Assembly: GCF_039522935.1 (NCBI RefSeq)
Contig: NZ_BAAAEI010000015.1
Span: 62,001 to 126,000 of the forward strand
Direction of reading: 5' to 3'
DNA from: Bowmanella denitrificans
GTDB taxonomy: Bacteria > Pseudomonadota > Gammaproteobacteria > Enterobacterales > Alteromonadaceae
Length of the DNA: 64,000 nucleotides
The notes beneath the pieces are model-generated. The model did no database searches. It was not told where the DNA came from and was given only the letters and a program-made list of their open reading frames with translations. Below are positions 31,950-40,692 of this stretch, piece by piece; within the stretch, counting starts at the first letter, position 1, and every line of letters starts with the position of its first letter. Made by a program: the position numbers and the translations under genes.

Positions 31950-34900
31950 ATGCAAAAGAGGCTATTAGCCAGGTCTGTAAGCCTGGCGCTAACCTTAGGC
32001 GCTACCTCGGGAATGTTGTCAACTCAGGCAGTGGCTCAGGAAGGCAATACGGCAGAACAAGCAGTAGAAAAGATTTCAGTCACCGGCTCCCGTATCCGCA
32101 ACCCGGATATGATTGCCAATAGTCCAATGCTAACAGTCGACAGCGACGAAATCGGCAGCCGAGCAGACATCACACTCGACACATTCTTAAACACCTTACC
32201 GCAGGTTAACCCCGCAGGCGGCACAACCTCCAATAACCCAGGCAATAATGGTCAGTCCAATATTGACCTGCGTGGTCTGGGCTCCAACCGAAACCTGGTA
32301 TTGGTAGACGGACGCCGGGTCATGGTATCTGCATCAGATATGACAGTGGACTTAAACACCATTCCAGCGGCCATGATCGACAGTATTGAGATTATTACCG
32401 GTGGTGCTGGTGCGGCCTATGGTGCAGATGCCGTTTCCGGCGCGGTCAACCTGAAGCTGAAAGATGACTTTGAAGGCTTCCAGTTTGATATCAATCACTC
32501 CAATCATATGGAAGAGAAAGATGCTGAAGAGTATGGCTTTTCAACTCTGTTAGGAGCCAATTTTGAGGATGGTCGTGGTAATGCCATTATCGCTTTTGAC
32601 TATTCAAAGCGTGAGGGCATGATTAAGTCACAACGTCCCTTCTCAGCCAATGCGACTTCCACTACCACCTTCTTCCCTGAAGGTATCTACAATATTGGTG
32701 GTAATGGTCCCAGCCAGGCAGCGGTCGATCAGGTATTTGGTCAGTATGGTATCGCAGCAGGAGCAGTACCAGCCGGACAAAGTATTATTGGTTTTAATAC
32801 CGACGGCTCACTATTCTCTGCAGGGGTGTTTAACCAGCCCTATAACGTAGAAAACTGGCGTTATCCGGTGGATTTAGGTGTAAATAGCACTCTATTTCCA
32901 GACCGCTACAGCTATAACTTTGATGCAGTAAACATTCTGGTATTACCGCTGGAAAGAAAAACCTTCTCCACCAAGTTTGATTACCAGGTGTCCGATTCAA
33001 CCGAGATTTTTGCCACAGCCGGATGGACGAACTACAGCTCTGAGGCAGCTTTGGCTCCCACGCCGTTCCCAACGGTATTTATCCAGGGTGTTAATGGTAC
33101 AGATCCCAACGCTGCCATATCCAAATACGTAGAGCCTGACGGTGCAATTGGTTTTCAGTTAGTCGTCCCCACAACCAACCCCTTTATCCCGGATGATTTC
33201 AGAACCATATTAAACTCCCGGACCGGTGATAACCCGAATCTGGTTGGTTCCGGCGCCGATGAAGCCTTCCAAATGCGTCAGCGCTCACTATGGGGCGGCC
33301 TGAGGACCTCTGAATATGACAACACGGTTATTCAGTACACCTTAGGTGCGCGCGGTAATTTCAATGACTTCTGGAGCTGGGAAGTCTATGGCATGCAGGG
33401 TAAAACTACCGTTAAGGAAAGCCAGACCGGTAACCTGGATACCCAGAAAGTGCAGAACCTGATTGAAGCCGCGGATGGCGGAGCCAGTATCTGTGAAGGT
33501 GGCTACAATCCATTTGGCCGTAATGAAGTTTCCCAGGCATGTAAAGACTACATGACCATTGGTGCTACGGTTGCCACTGAGTATGACCAGCAAATTTTGC
33601 AGGGCTTTGTATCTGGTGATCTATTTGAAACCCATGCAGGTATGGCTAGCTTGGTTGTGGGTTACGAAGTACGTAAATTTGAATATGACTTCGATCCAGG
33701 CTCACTGAGTGGTCCGGTATCCGGTTTTAATACCCAGGATGCGGCTGGCGGCAAAAACCAGTTTAACGATATCTTCCTGGAAGCCTTCTTCCCATTGGTT
33801 GACGGCATGCCATTCGCTGAATCTGTCGATCTGACATTGGGCTATCGTACCTCTAAGTCTAAGTTTACTGACACAGTGAAGAAAATTGAGGGTGACTCTG
33901 ACACCAACTCTGCCTACAAAGCCGAGCTTAGCTGGAACATGGGTGACAACCTGCCCAGAGTCAGGGCGTCTTATCAGCGTGCTGTACGTGCCCCTAACTT
34001 TGGTGAGCTATTCGACGGTTCTGCTTCCAACCCGCAGTTCTTCGATCCTTGCTCCGTTACATCTGAGTTCAGAAAAGCAAACGGTGATGCCGGAACGGCG
34101 CTTTGTAAGGCAACAGGCGTAGCCGACCCTGCGACTTTCGTGCAGACTCCAGGCGGCCAGGTATCTATTGATATCACAGGTAATGTAGATCTGAGCCCCG
34201 AAAAAGCTGATACCTTTACCCTGGGTGCGGTGCATACCTTTGAAAATGGTCTGAGTATGTCTTTGGACTACTATAAGATTGATATTGACGATGCCATTAT
34301 CGATGCCAACGTTAACCTGATTATTGCCGATTGCTACAATTTCTACGGCAATAATTCCAGCTTGAGCGCAGATTATAACTCCTGTCAGTTTATTCAACGT
34401 TTTGGCGGTGATGACATATTAGGTATGGCCAACCCAGAGCCAGGCAGTGGTGGTGCCTTGCCAGGTGTAAACTCAGGCTTTATCAAAACCTCAGGTTTTG
34501 ACTTCCAGGCCGGTTACAACTTTGAAGCCAGTTGGCTGGGCGGCGCCAGTGTTAACATGAACCTGTATGTTAACCATGTTATGGAATACAAAACCAAAGA
34601 ACTGCCATTCCTGCCGGCCATTGATTATGCTGATACCATCGCCTACTTTGGTGTAAATCTGGGACAATCCTTCCCAGCATGGAAAGCTAACTTCAATACC
34701 ATGGTCAGCTTTGACGATTTCGATTTCGCACTGCGTGGACGTTACATCGACGGTATGGACAACCGTCTGAATGTTGAAATGCCGCTGGAAATCGAACCCA
34801 CCGGTACAGATGCAGTGATGTACTGGGATACGTCATTGACCTACCATATGACAGAGAATCATAGTTTACGCTTGGGTATCAACAACCTGTTTGATCAAGA

Positions 34901-35000
34901 GCCAGAAACTTATGCGCCTAACGTTCAGTCAGGTACAGATCCGTCTCTGTATGACGTAGTGGGCAGACGTATCACTGTGTCTGCCAGCCTGAGGTTCTAA
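31950..35000 (+). CDS. TonB-dependent outer-membrane receptor
   Basis: A 1016-residue receptor of the large, marine-type TonB-dependent family. It has a signal peptide (1-29, ending QAVAQ), a TonB-interacting stretch near AVEKISVTGSRIRNPD, a plug domain with IDLRGLGSNRNLVLVDGRRV and IEIITGGAGAAYGADAVSGA, and a 22-strand-type barrel ending in VSASLRF. Such receptors import oligopeptides, sugars or siderophores. It faces away from the LytTR system. The rich peptidase set nearby suggests peptides, but this is only a guess. Confidence 0.94.
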   Translation: MQKRLLARSVSLALTLGATSGMLSTQAVAQEGNTAEQAVEKISVTGSRIRNPDMIANSPMLTVDSDEIGSRADITLDTFLNTLPQVNPAGGTTSNNPGNNGQSNIDLRGLGSNRNLVLVDGRRVMVSASDMTVDLNTIPAAMIDSIEIITGGAGAAYGADAVSGAVNLKLKDDFEGFQFDINHSNHMEEKDAEEYGFSTLLGANFEDGRGNAIIAFDYSKREGMIKSQRPFSANATSTTTFFPEGIYNIGGNGPSQAAVDQVFGQYGIAAGAVPAGQSIIGFNTDGSLFSAGVFNQPYNVENWRYPVDLGVNSTLFPDRYSYNFDAVNILVLPLERKTFSTKFDYQVSDSTEIFATAGWTNYSSEAALAPTPFPTVFIQGVNGTDPNAAISKYVEPDGAIGFQLVVPTTNPFIPDDFRTILNSRTGDNPNLVGSGADEAFQMRQRSLWGGLRTSEYDNTVIQYTLGARGNFNDFWSWEVYGMQGKTTVKESQTGNLDTQKVQNLIEAADGGASICEGGYNPFGRNEVSQACKDYMTIGATVATEYDQQILQGFVSGDLFETHAGMASLVVGYEVRKFEYDFDPGSLSGPVSGFNTQDAAGGKNQFNDIFLEAFFPLVDGMPFAESVDLTLGYRTSKSKFTDTVKKIEGDSDTNSAYKAELSWNMGDNLPRVRASYQRAVRAPNFGELFDGSASNPQFFDPCSVTSEFRKANGDAGTALCKATGVADPATFVQTPGGQVSIDITGNVDLSPEKADTFTLGAVHTFENGLSMSLDYYKIDIDDAIIDANVNLIIADCYNFYGNNSSLSADYNSCQFIQRFGGDDILGMANPEPGSGGALPGVNSGFIKTSGFDFQAGYNFEASWLGGASVNMNLYVNHVMEYKTKELPFLPAIDYADTIAYFGVNLGQSFPAWKANFNTMVSFDDFDFALRGRYIDGMDNRLNVEMPLEIEPTGTDAVMYWDTSLTYHMTENHSLRLGINNLFDQEPETYAPNVQSGTDPSLYDVVGRRITVSASLRF

Positions 35001-35026
35001 GGCTAAGACCTGATATAAGTAAACCG

Positions 35027-35056
35027 AAAGGGTCCCAGATTTGGGACCCTTTTTTA
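35027..35056. terminator. bidirectional terminator
   Basis: AAAGGGTCCCA, loop GATT, TGGGACCCTTT, then TTTT: an 11-base perfect stem. It terminates the TonB-receptor gene (plus strand) and lies over the stop of the minus-strand DUF1653 gene, whose last codons it overlaps. Confidence 0.92.
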
Positions 35057-35266
35057 TTCTTCTAACAAGGTAAAACGCGAAACATTTTGTCCGCCGACGT
35101 GCACCGTCTCGATAAACATGGCCAGTGGTCGAACCCATAGCCCCTTTTCACCATACAAAGGCCTGTATACCACCAGCTCTGATTCATCTTCGCTATGGCG
35201 AGCCACACCAATGACTTCGTAGTCCTTACCTTTATAATGCCGATAGCGGCCAGGTTTCACTGACAT
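35054..35266 (-). CDS. DUF1653 protein
   Basis: A 70-residue cytoplasmic protein with the conserved DUF1653 pattern: GRYRHYKGKDYEVIGVARHS, then ELVVYRPLYGEKGLWVRPLA and FIETV. The function is unknown. Its ATG lies three bases after the stop of the DUF3703 gene, so the two are coupled. The stop falls in the terminator T-run. Confidence 0.88.
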   Translation of the reverse strand: MSVKPGRYRHYKGKDYEVIGVARHSEDESELVVYRPLYGEKGLWVRPLAMFIETVHVGGQNVSRFTLLEE

Positions 35267-35269
35267 AGG

Positions 35270-35605
35270 TTACTCCAGATATTGATTAAGTTCGGGCCTA
35301 ATCGGCATAGGTTTAATGGCTGAAACATTAGCGCCGCCAGTATTCCCCACCGGCACCCATAACCGGGAAAACAACAAGGAAGCCAGAATGCGCACAGTCT
35401 GGCCAAGCCACTCCCTTACATCGCGGCGTTTTATCGCCACCTTTAACATCCACCAATGACTCAGGGTATGGCGTCTGGTACTGGGCTGGCCCAGTACATG
35501 GGCGTTCTCCAGATAATAAAACGCGGTTTGCCAGTCAGCCTTGAAATAGGCGGCTCTGGCCAGTTGCATTTGATGCGCAAAGCCTGCTGAACGCTTTGGT
35601 GACAT
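35270..35605 (-). CDS. DUF3703 protein
   Basis: A 111-residue protein whose pattern, YFKADWQTAFYYLENAHVLG then RRHTLSHWWMLKVAIKRRDV, matches DUF3703, small helical proteins often next to other hypotheticals. I prefer ATG 35605, with GGAG upstream; the frame also opens at 35617. It lies 49 bases after the aminopeptidase gene and may share its transcript. Function unknown. Confidence 0.8.
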   Translation of the reverse strand: MSPKRSAGFAHQMQLARAAYFKADWQTAFYYLENAHVLGQPSTRRHTLSHWWMLKVAIKRRDVREWLGQTVRILASLLFSRLWVPVGNTGGANVSAIKPMPIRPELNQYLE

Positions 35606-35654
35606 AACTGACTCCACGGTTTTACTAAAAGGCAGCGCCTTCTGGCTTACCAGA

Positions 35655-37211
35655 TTAAGCCTTGGGCATGTAACGGGCTGCCAACGCTGTTACCGGGGCA
35701 GCGGACGGTTTACCGTGCTGCCAGTCCCCGCCTTCCACACCACTGCCGGCAATATCAATATGGGTATACGCCAAAGGTTTGCTGCTACTGCGTTCGTGTT
35801 TATCCAGCCCGGCGGCAATACTTAAAAACGCAGCGGGAAACTGATGACCTCTGGCCGTCACTGCGGAAGGGCCATTATTGGATGACAAAATATCATCGGC
35901 TTTGCTGCGAGGCCTGACAAAATCAAAGTCTTCCCGGCGCAGCCGTGAGGTTTCACCCGGGTCGCCCCACTTATCACCGATTTCACACAAGGCCTCACCA
36001 CATCCATGGCTGCGTGCTGTGCCATTTTCAACATAGGCCGTGTAAGGTCCATATGCTCTGGCGGCATGCCCCGTCAAAGTAGCAACCGAGAACAAGCTTG
36101 GGGCCAATGCGTCCTTGGCATCGTCGCGCAGGTGGGACAGCAAATCAGCCAGCACCAGGCGGCCTTCGGCATCGGTATTACCAATGCGCACCCTGACACC
36201 TGCATGACTGCGGATAATTTCGTCGGCCACAAACGCATCAGAGCCAATGCTGTTGCGCACAGCGCCTATTTCAGCAATGGCTTTCACGCCTTTAGGCTGA
36301 TAACGGGCCAGGCTCAGCATAAAGCCAGCCACGGCCGCCGCCCCGCCTTTGTCTCGGCTCATACCGGCCATATGTCCATCGGTTTTAAGGTCTGCGCCAC
36401 CGGTATCATAGGTTATGCCCTTACCGGCCAGTAGCAGGGTATTTTCAATCTGCCCCTGGCCACAATATTCCAGACGTATGACCCTGGGTTGATGGCGTGT
36501 AACATGGGTGGATGCCCTTGCAACGGCATGCAGCAGCGGATAATCCTGTCGCAGTGTTGCATCATCACTGATAACAGACACTTTAATAGATGTGCCTGCA
36601 AAGGCTTGCTGGCAATACTCGGCAAAGCGTGGCGGCGCCATACGTTCAGGTTCAGTACCGCACAGATCCCGGGCCAGCCGACGCCCGGCTTCCACGGCTT
36701 CCAGCCAGGCACAATCAACAGAGTTGGCACTACACAGGCCGATACTCTGCACCGGCTCTATGTCAGTTTCATCCAGCGCTTCACGCGCTTCCAGAGGTTG
36801 CCACAAGGCCTGACAGGCGGCCAGATAAGCCACTTCCATTGCATTGGCAAAGGTAGGTTTATCAGGTAATTCACCCAGAATCAGCAGCGGATTTCGCGCA
36901 CCAGCGTCTCTGGCCATTAATACAGCCTGCTTGGCCGCATCAGCAATACGTCGCACATCATCGGTATCACGTTCCAGTGTGCCCACAGGGGCGAAAATCA
37001 GTCGGTTTCCAGCCAATCCGGCGGCGGCCATCAAAACCACTTCTTTGCCGGTTCTGTTATCCACCTGGCTATGCTGACGAATAACCTCTGTTAATGGTGG
37101 ATGGTTGATTGTACTGATGTCAGTTGCCAGTACTATCACTGCATCCCAGTTGCTGTTGGTAGATATTGCGAAAGACGGGTTGGATTCAGCCAGAGCTTTA
37201 GGAAACGCCAT
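35655..37211 (-). CDS. M17 leucyl aminopeptidase family protein
   Basis: A 518-residue cytosolic aminopeptidase of family M17 that removes N-terminal residues from peptides. The catalytic domain has GKGITYDTGGADLKTDGHMA (metal ligands Lys and Asp), a DKGGAA Asp, and NTDAEGRLVLADLL (Asp and Glu metal ligands, catalytic Arg, near residues 343-350). I choose ATG 37211, with GAGG seven bases upstream; the frame opens at 37244. It lies 68 bases downstream of dinB on the same strand but has an independent role. Confidence 0.92.
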   Translation of the reverse strand: MAFPKALAESNPSFAISTNSNWDAVIVLATDISTINHPPLTEVIRQHSQVDNRTGKEVVLMAAAGLAGNRLIFAPVGTLERDTDDVRRIADAAKQAVLMARDAGARNPLLILGELPDKPTFANAMEVAYLAACQALWQPLEAREALDETDIEPVQSIGLCSANSVDCAWLEAVEAGRRLARDLCGTEPERMAPPRFAEYCQQAFAGTSIKVSVISDDATLRQDYPLLHAVARASTHVTRHQPRVIRLEYCGQGQIENTLLLAGKGITYDTGGADLKTDGHMAGMSRDKGGAAAVAGFMLSLARYQPKGVKAIAEIGAVRNSIGSDAFVADEIIRSHAGVRVRIGNTDAEGRLVLADLLSHLRDDAKDALAPSLFSVATLTGHAARAYGPYTAYVENGTARSHGCGEALCEIGDKWGDPGETSRLRREDFDFVRPRSKADDILSSNNGPSAVTARGHQFPAAFLSIAAGLDKHERSSSKPLAYTHIDIAGSGVEGGDWQHGKPSAAPVTALAARYMPKA

Positions 37212-37279
37212 TGATAACCTCATTAACGGATTTGCCAGCGGCAAACGAAAGGAATAGTCAGCCTATTTTGCCTGTGCCG

Positions 37280-38350
37280 TTAATGACACTCAACAGCAGG
37301 CAGGGGAAGTTCCAGTTGTAGGTTGTCAGTTTCTGTTGGCAGCAATACATGTAGTCCAACCAGACGTATTCCACGTCCGGCCTGACGATGCAGCGCTTCA
37401 CTGAGCAGATCACGAAAAAAATGCTGATCCAGTTTACCCAGACGATGCTCAACGGTGGTTTGCTGAAAATCTGCAAATTTCAGCTTAATACCCTGATTCT
37501 GAATGGCCAGATTGGCCTGGCACTGACCCAGCCTTTTGCGCAGACGGGGAAACAACGACTCCACAACCTGCCAGCACTGCTCAAAACTGCGAATATCCTC
37601 AGGCAACGTCACTTCCACCCCCACAGATTTTCGTTGTCGGTCATGACTGACGTTGCGTTCATCCAAGCCATGCGCACGTTGCCACAATACCGGACCAAAC
37701 TTGCCAAATTGCTTAAGCAGCTTATCGAAGGGGTAAGCGCGTACATCTTCACAGGTTCTGAGGCCGAGATTTTGTAACCTTTCCCAGGTGACCTTGCCAA
37801 CGCCGGGGATTTTCTTCAGTTCCAACTGGCGAACGAAAGCATCCAGTCGAGCGGGCGGGATCACACAAAGACCGTCGGGTTTGTTGATATCGCTGGCAAT
37901 TTTAGCCACAAATTTACAGGGTGCCACCCCCGCTGAGGCGGTCAGTCCGGTTTCGGTCAGAATGGTCCGGCGGATATCTTCGGCAATGCGGGTGGCACTG
38001 CCATCGAACAGACCAACATCACTGACATCCAGATAAGCTTCGTCCAGTGACAAGGGTTCAATATGCGGAGTGTAGCGGTTGAAAATTTCGCGAATTTGCC
38101 GCGACACTTCGACATACACATCCATACGGCCACGCCGTAGCACCAGATCAGGACAAAGCTTCAGTGCATGCGCTGTGGCCATAGCCGAGCGTACACCATA
38201 TTTACGCGCCACATAGTTGCATGTCGAGATAACACCACGTCGGTCTGCACTGCCACCAATCGCCAGCGGTACATGCTTTAAGGCAGGATCGTCACGCATT
38301 TCCACCGCAGCGAAAAAACAGTCCATATCGATGTGGATAATCTTACGCAC
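37280..38350 (-). CDS. dinB: DNA polymerase IV
   Basis: A 356-residue Y-family translesion polymerase induced by DNA damage. Its catalytic acids are in IDMDCFFAAVEMRD and SLDEAYLDVS, with the little-finger domain at the C-terminus. Length fits DinB. It starts at GTG 38350, with no ribosome site visible upstream. A textbook LexA box lies 16 bases before the start (38366-38381), inside a 36-base perfect palindrome, so the transcript may start at or very near the GTG. Confidence 0.95.
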   Translation of the reverse strand: MRKIIHIDMDCFFAAVEMRDDPALKHVPLAIGGSADRRGVISTCNYVARKYGVRSAMATAHALKLCPDLVLRRGRMDVYVEVSRQIREIFNRYTPHIEPLSLDEAYLDVSDVGLFDGSATRIAEDIRRTILTETGLTASAGVAPCKFVAKIASDINKPDGLCVIPPARLDAFVRQLELKKIPGVGKVTWERLQNLGLRTCEDVRAYPFDKLLKQFGKFGPVLWQRAHGLDERNVSHDRQRKSVGVEVTLPEDIRSFEQCWQVVESLFPRLRKRLGQCQANLAIQNQGIKLKFADFQQTTVEHRLGKLDQHFFRDLLSEALHRQAGRGIRLVGLHVLLPTETDNLQLELPLPAVECH

Positions 38351-38355
38351 CAGCT

Positions 38356-38391
38356 GACAGAATAACTGTATATGAATACAGTTATTCTGTC
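38356..38391. promoter_or_regulatory. LexA box within a 36-base palindrome
   Basis: The core CTGTATATGAATACAG (38366-38381) fits the CTGT-N8-ACAG LexA consensus. It sits inside perfect 16-base arms, GACAGAATAACTGTAT (38356-38371) and ATACAGTTATTCTGTC (38376-38391), around ATGA. Outer half-sites GACAGAAT extend the symmetry. It should control dinB on the minus strand; the MCP gene on the same strand ends at 38424. Confidence 0.9.
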
Positions 38392-38423
38392 TTAGCTGGA
38401 GAAAATGTCAACACCCGTGGCAG

Positions 38424-40421
38424 TTATACTTTGAATTGCTTGAGGACCTTATCCAAACCAAGCGATAAGGATTTAAGCTGCTGGATACTTTGCTCCACAT
38501 CTTCCGATTCATGCACCGATTCATCAGCCAGTTCACGCACATGACTGACATTTTTAGCCACCTCCTCGGCTATCTGCGCTTGCTGGCTGTTGGCGGCGGC
38601 AATACTGTGCATTTGCTGCTGGATACTGCCAATATCGGTGAGCGCCTGTTCCAACACCTGGCGGATCCTGCCAACCTGCTCAACGCCGCTGTCCGCCTGT
38701 TGATTACAGCTCTGCATAGCTTGGTTTGCCTGACGGGCACTGGCTTGCAGGCGTTCGATAATCTGTTGAATAGAGCGGGTGGACTCATGGGTACGGCTTG
38801 CCAGCGTTCTCACTTCGTCAGCCACCACGGCAAAACCACGTCCTTGTTCCCCGGCTCTGGCCGCTTCTATGGCGGCATTCAGGGCCAGCAGGTTAGTTTG
38901 CTCGGTGATATTACTGATCACTTCCAGCACTGAACCAATGGTATCGGTTTCCTGCTCAAGCTCGGTAACGACCTGCGCAGACTGACTAATCTGGGTAGAT
39001 AGCGCTTCTATACCTGCAACAGCCTGAGTAACCTCTGCGCTGCCTTCTTCCATTCGTTGCCGGGTTTGATCAGATACCAGCATGGCCTGTTCGGTACTGG
39101 CTGCCACATCGCGGCTGGTTTGCGCCATTTCCTGACTGGCATGGGCGACGGTTTCTATTTCGGATTTTTCATTATTCACCAGCCGCACATTATGTTCGGT
39201 AATACGCGACACTGTGTCGGTAGCCTTGGCCACCTCAGAGGTAATATCCCCCGTCTGTTTAACCAGCCCCTGAATTTTGCCAATAAAATCGTTGAATTCT
39301 GTGGCCAACTGGCCAATTTCGTCTTCCCGTCGCACCTCGATACGCTTGGTTAAATCGCCTTCGCCACGGGAAATATCCCGCATCGCGGCTAACATACAGC
39401 TCAGGGGTTTAACCAGTGGGCGGATAATCAAGGTCATGGAAAGCGTAATCACCACCAGGATAACGAGCAAATAAAGCAGCGTGGCACGGGTTTCAGCCCA
39501 CACCGGCGCTTCAATCACTGAATCCGGCACCATAAAGCCCAGCTTCCAGTTCATATAGGGGTAGTCACTGGCGACCGACGTAAATACCACCTGATAATGC
39601 TCACCTTGCCAATTAACATCGGCTACACCACTGTCCTTGTCAGACGTCATTTGTTGTAATTGGGCAAAACCACTGGAGTCACTGAACTTTTGCTCTACCT
39701 GCGCCATGCTGCTGCCAGGCGGAAAGTCCTTGTCGAAGCCCGGAAAATACACCAGTACCCCTTTGTCTGTGACCAGAAAAGCGTTGCCCACTCCCTGGTA
39801 CTTAATGCGGCCAAGCAACTGCTCACCGATAGTAGTAATCAGGATGTCCATACCGCCGATGCCGATAAAACCACCATGGTGGCGAATCGGCGTTTTTATG
39901 GTGGCGGAGATAGAGCCATCATTGGCATCTACCGCCGGATCAGAGACATACAAGCGCCCCTGCTTTTGCGTCTCTGACCACCAGGGACGCTTATTGGTAT
40001 AGTAATTGGGGTCGCCCTCATAGCGACCATCCAGATCAAAATACTCAAAGGTATTAGCAGAACCAAAGAATACACTTTTAATCGCATCATCCTGCTCGGA
40101 TATATAACGGAAGTATCCCTTCACCGCCTGATAGTCGGTATCATTGGCAATGTTACCGCCACGCTCACGGTAACCATCAAACCAGTCCAGCACCTGAGGA
40201 CTGGCAAACAGGCTATGCACCACCTGCCCCTTGGCATTAAAAAAGCCAGTAATATCGATAGCATTTAGCTGAACCAGGGCACGAATATCTGACAGTACCT
40301 TAGACTCAGTGTCCTGGTTCACTTTCTGAACCTGCCAGACGCCATACAGGCTGAACAACACGGCAACGGAGCTCACACAGGCAAGGATCAAACGCCTGCT
40401 TAGGGAGGTTTGGTTTTTCAT
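38424..40421 (-). CDS. methyl-accepting chemotaxis protein with dCache sensor
   Basis: A 665-residue chemoreceptor. TM1 is at about 11-28, a periplasmic dCache domain at 40-300 (FDLDGRYEGDPNYYTNKRPW and FIGIGGMDILI), TM2 at about 315-335, HAMP to about 390, then the cytoplasmic coiled coil with the tip EQTNLLALNAAIEAARAGEQ near residue 517, which binds CheA and CheW. The dCache fold often binds amino acids or organic acids. It is a single gene with no chemotaxis genes beside it. Confidence 0.95.
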   Translation of the reverse strand: MKNQTSLSRRLILACVSSVAVLFSLYGVWQVQKVNQDTESKVLSDIRALVQLNAIDITGFFNAKGQVVHSLFASPQVLDWFDGYRERGGNIANDTDYQAVKGYFRYISEQDDAIKSVFFGSANTFEYFDLDGRYEGDPNYYTNKRPWWSETQKQGRLYVSDPAVDANDGSISATIKTPIRHHGGFIGIGGMDILITTIGEQLLGRIKYQGVGNAFLVTDKGVLVYFPGFDKDFPPGSSMAQVEQKFSDSSGFAQLQQMTSDKDSGVADVNWQGEHYQVVFTSVASDYPYMNWKLGFMVPDSVIEAPVWAETRATLLYLLVILVVITLSMTLIIRPLVKPLSCMLAAMRDISRGEGDLTKRIEVRREDEIGQLATEFNDFIGKIQGLVKQTGDITSEVAKATDTVSRITEHNVRLVNNEKSEIETVAHASQEMAQTSRDVAASTEQAMLVSDQTRQRMEEGSAEVTQAVAGIEALSTQISQSAQVVTELEQETDTIGSVLEVISNITEQTNLLALNAAIEAARAGEQGRGFAVVADEVRTLASRTHESTRSIQQIIERLQASARQANQAMQSCNQQADSGVEQVGRIRQVLEQALTDIGSIQQQMHSIAAANSQQAQIAEEVAKNVSHVRELADESVHESEDVEQSIQQLKSLSLGLDKVLKQFKV

Positions 40422-40654
40422 AGTCGTCCTCTTGTTATTGTTATCCCCATCCCACAGGTCATAACATAACCAGCCACAGCTTAAAGCGCCAGAGAAATAT
40501 CTTGTGAAATTATACAGTTACATGCACTCCAGAGGTAAAACACGTAACTTGCCAAAATAGCAACGACTATCATTGGCCAGTTCCTGACTTGGTACCAGTT
40601 ACAAAAAAATAATATTCAGAAAGAGAGGCTTAGCCAGCAATAAGGATCTGTTGA

Positions 40655-40685
40655 CTAAAAAAGAAAAGGCGACCCTTTGGCCGCC
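40655..40685 (-). terminator. probable terminator of the S9 peptidase gene
   Basis: An A-rich run (AAAAAAGAAAAGG) precedes a GC-rich hairpin formed by GGCGACC and GGCCGCC with one mismatch. Read on the minus strand it gives a stem followed by a T-rich tail just after the peptidase stop at 40693. Confidence 0.55.
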
Positions 40686-40692
40686 CGACGGG

